Assembly (NCBI GenBank): GCA_011799875.1
Contig: CM022297.1
Span: 72,863,868 to 72,927,867 of the forward strand
DNA from: Thinopyrum elongatum
Taxonomy: Eukaryota > Streptophyta > Magnoliopsida > Poales > Poaceae
DNA: 64,000 bases
Reading direction: 5' to 3'
The notes under the pieces are model-generated. The model was given only the letters and a program-made list of their open reading frames with translations, was not told the DNA's origin and ran no database searches. A program made the position numbers and the translations under genes. This document shows positions 12,313 through 21,261 of this stretch, piece by piece (position 1 is the stretch's first letter; every line of letters starts with the position of its first letter).

Positions 12313-12407
12313 ATGACGGAGCCCCAGAGACAGCTGCCCCCGTCGACGACTGCTACTACTACCCCGAGGGTGGTTACTACTACGAGTTGGCTGACGACCA
12401 GGAGTAG
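12313..12407 (+). other. Candidate terminal exon (exon C) in Y1 left LTR
   Basis: Preceded by a pyrimidine-rich tract and TGATGCAATCAG, a good 3' splice site. In the frame set by the upstream exon it reads DDGAPE ... DDCYYYPEGGYYYE ... DDQE and ends TAG. Copies of the same 95-nt length lie at 17503-17597, 31334-31428 and 35855-35949. The upstream exon B is deleted in this LTR, so this copy is orphaned. Confidence 0.5.
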
Positions 12408-12713
12408 GTTCGGAGGGTCCCAGACAGGAGGCCTATGCCTTTTCGATCGTAGTGTTTTGTTTTGCCCCGCCTTTTCAAGGCCTTTTTGTTTATCTTTTAT
12501 ATTCTGTACTCAGATATCTGATGCTTCCACTGACGCTTGTATGCGATCTTATATCTTCGAGCCCTCGAGGCCCCTAGCTTGTAACATAAATCTTGTATTA
12601 TTTTAATTTGTGTTTTAGAGTTGTGTTGTGATATCTTCAAGTGAGTCCTTAGGCTTGATCATGTGCGTTTGCGTGTATGATTAGTGCATGATTAAGCCGG
12701 GGGCGTCACCGGT

Positions 12714-12726
12714 TGGTATCAGAGCC
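12714..12726 (+). promoter_or_regulatory. Y1 primer-binding site
   Basis: TGGTATCAGAGCC, complementary to the 3' end of plant initiator tRNA-Met, three bases inside the left LTR end. Confidence 0.9.
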
Positions 12727-13642
12727 GACTGCCTGTAGGAATCCCCCTTTCCAACTCCTTGGCCGAAGTTGAGTCTAGTCGTCCAAAACTGTTTTACTAA
12801 CTTGGCTGTGTGGCTTACGGGCCCACGTCGCCAAATGGGTGGTATTAGGATCTTTTATTTCTCGTCTTTACTCTGGGACTCTGATCTCTCTTCTATTCGG
12901 GTTAAATGATTTTGCTAACTCTAGGATCTCATGCTCACATCCACCCTGAGATTTTCCGTGTCTCTATTGAATTCGGAGCTCGAATCTGCTTCGCACAGTT
13001 CATGGACCACAGGATTCTTTTTATCGAGGGCACCCTGTGTTGTCACTTGCAGATTCCTCGCTCTAGCAGTTTTCTCCGACATTGATGTAGCCTTTGCTAT
13101 GTCTCGTTGTGTACTTCCTTACCGCGTGCCTGCGCGCCGCCTAGCATGTCTAGCTTTTAAATTTGCGCTGTTATGCTGTTCGCATGTACCCGACTCTTTG
13201 TATGGATCTGTATGTCTTAATTGGCTACTGTTAAGTATCTAGTACACTGCTTAATTGTTGTCGTGACCGGTAAGATGTCACAGTTCTCCCTATTTTTGAT
13301 CGACACCCCCCCACAGTTCCTCAGGATCGAAACCTGACTCTCCTGTTCATCCTTGATTCCGAAGTATCCTTTGCTCTTGGTTTTGTGTGTTATCACGAGC
13401 CACCCTCCGAGAGATGATCTATTCCCGATGCTCTGGACCCCTCTACACACTCTATTCTGGTATCGATCGGATGTCCATTTGCTTGAAACTTCTTATTGCA
13501 CCTCTGTACCTTGGTCTCGATGACTTTCTTGAATTTCAACTCGAGAGATGCCTCTATGCCACGTTCACTGAGATAGCCCCCAGGTACATATCGTGTGTTG
13601 AGCTCCGTCCTTCCTGAGTCTTTCCCCCTTACTCCACCCCTT

Positions 13643-13661
13643 AAATCTCGGGACGAGATTT
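13643..13661 (+). promoter_or_regulatory. Hairpin before the Y1 polypurine tract
   Basis: AAATCTCG-GGA-CGAGATTT, a perfect 8-bp stem. Equivalent hairpins precede the polypurine tracts of Y3 (32064-32100, minus) and, less perfectly, V (54725-54755, minus). In Tekay-like chromoviruses this sequence overlaps the end of the integrase chromodomain frame, so it may be a relic of pol as well as a structure. Confidence 0.6.
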
Positions 13662-13666
13662 CTTGT

Positions 13667-13679
13667 AGTGGAGGAGAAT
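13667..13679 (+). promoter_or_regulatory. Y1 polypurine tract
   Basis: AGTGGAGGAGAAT directly before the right LTR (TGTGATGCCC). Confidence 0.85.
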
Positions 13680-15879
13680 TGTGATGCCCGGATAATTAAG
13701 CTACAGTAACCCTCTACTAATGAGGCCACGTCACCACGGTTACTGTTGAATAACTCGCGTTGATTCAAACCCCGTTCAAATTCTAATTTAATTCCAGTCA
13801 AACAATTAAAGTTTTCAAATGTCAAAACTAAAATGTTAAAATTGTGGCAATTAATCATTTGTTAATATTGGTGGTGCACAAACATTTTTGTAAAGTGTTT
13901 TAAGTGCCCTAAACTAAGTAAAACAGGGCTAAAAACAACTTTAAATGCTTTTTATTTAATAAATAATTGCAAACTTTTTATTTAAAGTGCCAAATTATTT
14001 GTGGCAGTGACCTAATTTGTTATACTAATTTTGGAACAAGTTTTATATTTTATAAGACTGTTTTTGTTTTAATGAGGTTTGAAAACAGAAAACAATTACA
14101 AGAAAAAAAACAAATAAAAGGGGAAAGGGGGGAAAACTCCCCTGCTCCCCCTGGGCCTTGGCCCATCTGGCCACAGGCCGGCCCAGCAGCTTGGCCACCC
14201 ACTCCCCTGTCGTCTTCCCCTCCGCCCTGTTCAACCGACCGCGCACACACATGCCCGCCGCCTCCACCGCACCACCTCGCAGCCCCGCGCCGCTGCAGTG
14301 CGCCGGGGGGATAAGGTCGACCCCCAGGGCACCCCAGGCGAATCCTATCCCCACTTCACCTCTCCCTCTGGCCTCTCTCCCTCCCTCGCTAGATCCACGC
14401 GCCCGATCACTCCCGTGGTCGTCGGCGTGCACCACCGCGGCGACCGCCTCCCCCGCGCTCCTCCAACAAGTCCAGCCGCTCCATCATCGTTTGCTACGAC
14501 GACCACGGCCACCAGCTCGCGCCACGAGCCCCTGCCTCATCGGATCTGTGCCGTCTTCAACCTCTAGCCGCCGTGCTCGCCGTCGCCGCGCCGTCTGCCC
14601 TGCGCCTTCCTAGAGCTCATTTTGGCACATCTGCAGGACCCCGGTGAGCATCCGCGTCTCCCCTCTCCTCAGGCCGCGTTCCCGTGCTCCTAGCTGCGTC
14701 CGCCGTTGATGGCCGAGCTCGTCGCCGCCGTTCGTTGTCGTCGCCGTGGCCAGAGCCTCTGTTGCTCGCGTCCATGCTCGCAGGCTTGCTTAGCATGTTT
14801 GCAGCGACCCAACACACGCACCCGCACTTCCAGCTATGCTCTGAAGCGCCGCACCCGAGTTTCGCCGAACTCCGACAGCCGCCACCCGCTGCCGCCACGT
14901 CCTGACCTCGCCGTCCGCAGCTCCCTCTCCTCCTCGCCCGTCTGGCCTCGCTCGCTGAGCGCCTAGCCCGCGCCCGCCCTGTGCCCGCGTCGCCCGTGCG
15001 CTGGCCAGCCAGCCAGCCGGTCGCTGAGCCCCTGCCCGTCGCCGCCTCTCATCACCCCTGCCCCGCCATGGCTCTGCTCCGCCCGCGCCACCACCGTCCA
15101 TGCAACCCTGCCGCTATCGCCGGCGCCCTCCCGCTCGCCGATCGCGCCAGCGTCCGCCCCTGCCCGCCGCACTCCGCCACCATCGCCCGCGACCGCGGCC
15201 CCAGCTGGCCGCGCCCGGGTCCGACGCCCCGCACCCACGCGCCCGCTAGGGCCCGCTCCAGTGGCCTTTGTGCCACTGGTAGCTGGGGCCCCTCCCCTTT
15301 AAGATAAAAAAGTAGATTATAAAAATAAAATATTTAATTAATTAAACAGGTAATTAATTAACATAACTTAATTAGCCTAATTACCTAATTTAGTTAACTA
15401 AAACTGTTAGTTTAGTTAGGTCAATGACAGATGGGTCCCACTGCTCTGTTTGACCAGTCAACAGTCAGTGTTGACTGCTGACTCATGATGATGTCATGCT
15501 GGCGCAGTAAGTCCATTTTTGAATTAAAGATAATTGCAGAAATCATTTAAAACTTCAAAAAATCATTTAAATTCAACTGTAACTCGGATGAAAATGCTTT
15601 GTACATGAAAGTTGCTCAGAACAACAAGACGAATCCGAATACGCAGTCCGTTCGTCTGCCATACATCTCTAGCATAGCGAACCTGCAACCATCCCCCTCC
15701 GATTCATCTGTCAGAAAATACCAAACTTCGGGAAAACATTCCCGGATGTTTTCCCCCTTCGCCGCTATCGTGTAGCACCACGTTAGAACAAACCTAGCGC
15801 TGCTTATTGTCTTGTCATGCTTAGTATTGCACTTGTTTGCTCTGTATTTACTGTTTCTTCCCCCTCTTCTCTCCGGTAG

Positions 15880-15957
15880 ACCCCGAGACCGCTGTTGATG
15901 CCACTGTGATCGACTACGTCATCGACGACCCTTCTTCCCTTTCAGTAGAGCTTCCAG
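15880..15957 (+). other. Candidate internal exon (exon B) in Y1 right LTR
   Basis: Flanked by a polypyrimidine tract plus CCGGTAG acceptor and by an AG-GCAAGC donor (GC-type). 78 nt, open, reading DPETAV ... DYVIDDP. The homologous exon in the solo LTR (26222-26311) is 90 nt, a 12-nt in-frame size difference, with DYVPDDP. A GGTGAGC donor (14643) further upstream is also conserved in the solo LTR (25121), but exon A shows no conserved frame. Function unknown. Confidence 0.45.
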
Positions 15958-16269
15958 GCAAGCACCCCTCCTTTGAACATGCCTATATCGCCTATTATTT
16001 CTCCCTCCTACTTGCATTAGAATTTGCTACTGCTTTGAGTTATCCTATTCTGATGCGTAGCCTGTTTATTGTAACCTGCTATTGATACCTTACCTGCTTA
16101 TCCTAAACTGCTTAGTATAGGCTGGATAGAGACCCACCAGAGACCCCACTTTGACCCAGTTGCCCCCGCTGGATTCTCAGATGACTCGATCAACGGATCG
16201 ACAACCAGGCCCCGGCACCGCACATCACCCCCTTAGTTGTACGACACTGCAGCGTTACCATCGAGTGAT

Positions 16270-16471
16270 GAGGGTGATACCTCGATTAGCACTTCTGATG
16301 TTAACTCTGTAGAGTAGCTATTCGGTCGTGGTCATCGAGGGTGATTCCTCCTTCACCACTTCCGATAACGACACCGTCTTGCAACTCCTCAAGTGTGAAC
16401 CTCAAGGGTGATTCCTCCTAACTTCACCTTGACGGATCCATCGAGTAGGAATCCAATGAGGGTGATACCTC
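16270..16471 (+). ncRNA. Four-unit stem-loop array in Y1 right LTR
   Basis: Cores at 16270, 16337, 16404 (AAGGG variant) and 16458. Unit 4 keeps GGAATCC (16448-16454) with GGATTCC (16472-16478). Unit order and spacing (67, 67, 54) match the left LTR. Confidence 0.55.
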
Positions 16472-17502
16472 GGATTCCTTGATGTTATGGACACACGGAT
16501 ACTTGGACTTTACAACTATCACTTGGAAAGGCGGGTCGACCCTGAGGGGTACCCGCGAGTGATGGGAAGTCGGGTTGACCTGGAGGGTACCCGAGAGATA
16601 AATATGAGGCATGGCCGGGCATTCTTAGCCCTTGCTGCCAGTCCTCGAGACGGGGCAACGGGGTCACATTGATCATGAGTCTCTGCTCGTTACCGCACGC
16701 TACCAACACACTAATGATTTGGATATTTGATCTGAGTGGGCCTTTGGCTCGATAGCACTAACCATCACGCGGGAATAAGTATGGGCACTCTGCGTCGTAT
16801 GTTTCTTCCAAAAGCTTTGTCAGACGTCCAGTTCAGCATAGCGGCATGGACGGACCGGCGCCATCCAGGACTGAGGTGGTGCCTAGCTTCACTGTGTGCG
16901 CAACGACCCGAAGTGCACAACACGATGGCCCAAGACCCCTGAGCGCTTAGGATATAGACCGACGGGGACCTCTCTACTGAGCCTAGGTAGGACTACGGCG
17001 TGTCGTTTGGCCGAGGCCGGGCATGACCCAGAAAAGTGTGTTCGGCCGGAGTTAAGCGAGCGTGGTGGGTAAATTGGTGCACCCCTGCAAGGAAGAACTA
17101 ATCTATGCATAGCCGGATCCTCGGTAACGGACGCTCGGAGTTGTATCCCGATCGATACAACTAGAACATAATGATGAGTTGAGAAATGGATAGTATGGCT
17201 CTGGGATTGCTTTCTCGCAGGGAGTCGAGAAAGGATCTCTGGACGAGGTTGATAACACTACTACTACTTTATATTATGCTATTCTGCACTCTTCTAATGC
17301 TGCAAGACCGTTGAAGATGCTAGTCTTCGATAGGACTAGGCCCCCTCTCTATTCTGGCATTTCTGCATCCCATTCCACATATACAACCTTTCTTTGATAA
17401 TGTTGCACATGTAGTGTAGATCCTTGCTTGCTGAGTACTTCGAATGAGTACTCACGATTGCTTTGCTTCCTCTTTTTCCCCATATCCGTTTGATGCAATC
17501 AG

Positions 17503-17597
17503 ATGACGGAGCCCCGGAGACAGCTGCCCCCGTCGACGACTGCTACTACTACCCCGAGGGTGGTTACTACTACGAGTTGGTTGACGATCAGGAGTAG
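17503..17597 (+). other. Candidate terminal exon (exon C) in Y1 right LTR
   Basis: Acceptor TGCAATCAG. Splicing to exon B gives a phase-1 joint that produces a D codon and the same tyrosine-rich frame as in other copies, ending TAG. An overlapping ATG frame (MTEPRRQ) is open longer, but changes between copies favour the D frame (see findings). Confidence 0.5.
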
Positions 17598-17898
17598 GTT
17601 CGGAGGGTCACAGGCAGGAGGCCTGCGCCTTTTCGATCGTAGTGTTTTGTTTTGCCCCGCCTTTTCAAGGCCTTTCTGTTTATCTTTTATATCTGTACTC
17701 AGATATCTGATGCTTCCGCTGATGCTTGTATGCGAGCTTATGTCTTCGAGCCCTCGAGGCCCCTGGCTTGTAACATAAAGCTTGTATTATTTTAATTTGT
17801 GTTTTAGAGTTGTGTTGTGATATCTTCAAGTGAGTCCTTAGGCTTGATCGTGTGCATTTGCGTGTATGATTAGTGCACGATTAAGCCGGGGCGTCACA

Positions 17899-17903
17899 CT
17901 ATG
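17899..17903. repeat. Target-site duplication CTATG, right copy (Y1)
   Basis: Perfect match to 1278-1282. Confidence 0.95.
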
Positions 17904-18471
17904 GACCCGTAGGTCTGTGGTAAACTACTCACACATCATCGGTAGGGCAATAGGGTTGATGTAGAAGCCCTCCGTGATCGAATCCCCCTCCGGCAGATCG
18001 CCGAAAAAGGCCCCAAGATGGGATATCACGAGAACAGAATCTTGCAGCGGCGGAAAAGTATTTTGGTGGACGCCTCTGGTGGTTTGGGAATATTTGGGAA
18101 TTTATAGTGCAAGAATTAGGGTTAAGGGACTCCCGAGGGGCCCACAAGCCCTCAGGGCGCGCCCCCCAGGGGCGCGCCTAGCAGGCTTGTGGTCTCCTCG
18201 GAGATCTTCTGACCCCCTCTCCAAGCTCCGTGGATGTCTTCTGGTCCAAGAAAATCATCGCGAAAGTTTTATTCCGTTTGGACTCCGTTTGATATTCCTT
18301 TTCTGTAAAACTCAAAAACAAGGAAAAACAGAAACTGACACTGGGCTCTAGGTTAATAGGTTAGTCCCAAAAATAATATAAAATAGCATATTAATGCATA
18401 TAAAACATCCAAGATAGATAATATAATAGCATGGAACAATAAAAAATTATAGATACGTTGGAGACGTATCA
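17904..18471 (-). mobile_element. X left (3') LTR, second segment
   Basis: Matches 28736-29303. On the minus strand it starts TGATACGTCTCCAACGTATC, with a perfect 7-bp hairpin at the very terminus (18452-18470). A GC hairpin (GGCGCGCC arms 18156-18163 and 18171-18178) lies about 50 bp upstream of a TATAAATT box (18098-18105, minus). ORFs here are shadows. Confidence 0.9.
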
Positions 18472-18486
18472 AGCATCCCCAAGCTT
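18472..18486 (-). promoter_or_regulatory. X polypurine tract
   Basis: AAGCTTGGGGATGCT on the minus strand, directly before the LTR start. Two near copies lie inside the element at about 20533-20550 and 20588-20606. Confidence 0.85.
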
Positions 18487-21261
18487 AATTCCTGCTCATC
18501 CTCGAGTAGGTAAATGATAAAAACAGAATTTTTGATGTGGAATGCTACCTAACATATTTTTCAATGTAATCTTCTTTATTGTGGCATGAATGTTCAGATC
18601 CATAAGATTCAAAACAAAAGTTTAATATTGACATAAAAACAATAATACTTCAAGCATACTAATAAAGCAATCATGTCTTCTCAAAATAACATGGCCAAAG
18701 AAAGTTATCCCTACAAAATCATATGGTCTGGCTATGCTCCATCTTCATCACACAAAATATTTCATCATGCACAAGCAATTGTTTCATACTTTAGTATTCT
18801 CAAACTTTTTCAACTTTCACGCAATACATGAGCGTGAGCCATGGATATAACACTATAGGTGGAATAGAATATGGTGGTTGTGGAGAAGACAAAAAGAAGG
18901 AGATAGTCTCACATCAACTAGGAAAATTAATGAGCTATGGAGATGCCCATCAATCGATATCGATGCAAGTGAGTAGGGATTGCCATTCAACGGATGCACT
19001 AGAGCTATAAGTGTTTGAAAGCTCAAAAAGAAACAAAGTGGGTGTGCATCCAACTTGCTTGCTCACGAAGACCTAGGGCACTTTGAGGATGCCCATCATT
19101 GGAATATACAAGCCAAGTTCTATAATGAAAAATTCCCACTAGTATATGAAAGTGAAAAAATAGGAGACTCTCTATCATGAAGATCATGGTGCTACTTTGA
19201 AGCACAAGTGTGGAAAAAGGATAGTAGCATTGTCCCTTCTCTCTCTTCTCTCATTTTTTTTGGTTGGGCTTCTTTGGCCTATTTTATTTTTCTTTTAAGT
19301 CTGGAGACTCATCCCAACTTGTGAGGGAATCATAGCTTCTATCATCCTTTCCTCACATGGGACAATGCTCTAATAATGAAGATCATCACACTTTTATTTA
19401 CTTACAACTCAAGAATTACAACTCGATACTAGAACAAGATATGACTCTATATGAATGCCTCCAGTGGTGTACCAGGATGTGCTATGATCAATAGTGACAT
19501 GTATAAAAAATATGAACTGTGGCTTTGCCACAAATACTATGGCAACTACATGATCATGCAAAGCAATATGACAATGATGGTGCGTGTCATAATAAATAGA
19601 ACGGTGGAAGTTGCATGGCAATATATCTCGGAATGGCTATGGAAATGCCATAATAGGTAGGTATGGTGGCTATTTTGAGGAAGGGTATATGGTGGGTTTA
19701 ATGCATCGGCGAAAGTTGCGCGGTACTAGAGAGGCTAGCAATGGTGGAAGGGGGAGAGTGCGTATAATCCATTGACTCAACATTAGTCATAAAGAACTCA
19801 CATACTTATTGCAAAAGTCTATTAGCCATTGAAACAAAGTACTACATGCATGCTCCTAGGGTAAGGGTTGGTAGGAGTTAACCATCGCGCGATCCCGACC
19901 TCCACACAAAGGATGGTAATCAAAAAATAAATCATGCTCCGACTTCATCACATAACGGTTCACCTTACGTGCATGCTACGGGAATCACAAACTTTAACAC
20001 AAGTATTTCTACCAATCCACAATTACTCACTAGCATGACTCTAATATCACCATCTTTATATCTCAAAACAAATGCAAGGAATCAAACTTCTCATAGTATT
20101 CAATGCTCTTTATTTGAAAGTTTTTATTATATCCCTCTTGGATGCCCATCATATTAGGACTAAATTCATAACCTAAGCAAATTACCATGCTGTTTAAGAC
20201 TCTCAAAATAATATAAGTGAAGCATGATAGTTCATCAATTTCTATAAAATAAAACCACCGCCGTGCTCTAAAAAGATATAAGTGAAGCACTAGAGCATAT
20301 TGCTTAGCTCAAAAGATATAAGTGAAGCACATAGACTATTCTAATAAATTCATGATTAATGTGTGTCCCTCTCAAAAGGTGTGTACAGAAAGGATGATTG
20401 TGGCAAACTAAAAAGCAAAGACTCATATCATACAAGACGCTCCAAGCAAAACACATATCATGTGGTGAATAAAAAAATAGCCTCAAGTAAATTTACCGAT
20501 GGATTGAAGACAAAAGAGGGGATGCCATCCGGGGCATCCCCAAGCTTAGATGCTTGCTTGTACTTGAATATTACCTTGGGGTGCCTTGTGCATCCCCAAG
20601 CTTAGGCTCTTGCCACTCCTTATTCCATTTTCCATCAAATCTTTACCCAAAACTTGAAAACTTCACAACACAAAACTCAACAGAAAACTCGTAAGCTCCG
20701 TTAGTATAATAAAATAAATCACCAATTTTGGTACTGTTGTGAACTCATTCTTAATTTATATTGGTGTTATATATACTATATTACAACTTCTCCATGGTTC
20801 ATACCCCCCGATACTACCCATAGATTCATCAAAACAAGCAAACAACACATAGAAAACAGAATCTGTCAAAAATAGAACAGTCTGTGAAGATCTGAATTTA
20901 CCTCAAACTTATGTAACTCCAAAAATTCTGAAAAATTAAGAAAACCTGATAAATTTGTATATAAATCTTTTGTAAAAAAATTCAAACTCTTATCGCGCTT
21001 CTGTGAATTTTAAAAATTATGGTACTGTACGCAAAAGTTTCTGTTTTTTAGCAAGATCAAATCAACTATCACCGTAGACCATCCCAAAGGTCATACTTGG
21101 CTCAAACACTAATTAAAACACCAAAACACAATTACTACAGATGTAATAATGTGTATTTATTGAAAAACAGAACCAAAAACAAAAAACATAAAAATGAAAT
21201 TGGGTTGCCTCCCAACAAGCGCTATTATTTAACGCCCCTAGCTAGGCAAATTGCAATAGAT
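18487..21261 (-). other. X 3' non-coding region
   Basis: About 2.8 kb of AT-rich sequence downstream of gag-protease, where an autonomous gypsy element would carry RT, RNase H and integrase. I see no pol motif in any frame. It contains repeated GATGCCCATC words (18947, 19088, 20142) and two internal polypurine-like tracts (CATCCCCAAGCTTAG on the plus strand). Confidence 0.75.

Larger units (their letters stand above)
10809..12710 (+). repeat. Y1 left LTR, segment 2 (with internal deletion)
   Basis: Continues the Y1 LTR after the copia insertion (10809-10813 is the TSD). Relative to the right LTR about 1.59 kb (equivalent to 14432-16024) is missing, and TAGCCTGTG filler marks the joint at 10827-10836. 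The rest follows the right LTR closely to GGGCGTCACC. The last base is C where A is expected. It contains the stem-loop array (11081-11281) and a candidate terminal exon (12313-12407). Confidence 0.9.
12711..13679 (+). other. Y1 internal domain, non-coding
   Basis: 969 bp between the LTRs. The 5' part is homologous to the interior of Y3 (minus strand, 35551 downward) and the 3' 60 bp match Y3 near 32064-32120, so this looks like a shortened Y3-type interior. No gag or pol motif is seen in any frame. Confidence 0.85.
1283..17898 (+). mobile_element. Y1: LARD-like non-autonomous LTR retrotransposon
   Basis: This element is bounded by a perfect 5-bp TSD. The left LTR is 1283-2030 plus 10814-12710, the interior is 12711-13679, and the right LTR is 13680-17898. 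The interior has a tRNA-Met-type primer site and a polypurine tract but no gag, protease, RT or integrase. Giant LTRs with a non-coding interior match the LARD class known from Triticeae (Sukkula type); a family name would need a TREP search. The hairpin before the polypurine tract resembles the 3' end of Tekay-type chromoviruses, which suggests the likely donor of enzymes. The copia element at 2031-10808 was inserted later. The left LTR also carries a deletion of about 1.6 kb. Confidence 0.9.
13680..17898 (+). repeat. Y1 right LTR (4,219 bp, complete)
   Basis: Starts TGTGATGCCCGG and ends GGCGTCACA, followed by the CTATG TSD. Parts in order: AT-rich U3-like (13680-14120), strongly GC-rich gene-like leader (14150-15300), AT-rich middle, candidate exon B (15880-15957), stem-loop array (16270-16471), GTGCACCCCTGCA block, candidate exon C (17503-17597), 3' tail. 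Frames in 14150-15300 are long only because the DNA is GC-rich; I see no conserved protein there. Confidence 0.93.

Noticed and set aside
12714..12726. tRNA gene at TGGTATCAGAGCC
   Set aside because: It is a primer-binding site beside an LTR. No cloverleaf can be formed around it.
14158..15307. Long GC-rich ORFs on both strands that look like a gene
   Set aside because: Low-complexity P/R/A/S-rich in several overlapping frames. The matching part of the solo LTR does not keep any of these frames.
17503..17778. ATG frame MTEPRRQLPPS overlapping exon C
   Set aside because: Longer than the D frame, but substitutions between copies fall mostly on its second codon position, and the solo LTR lacks the ATG.
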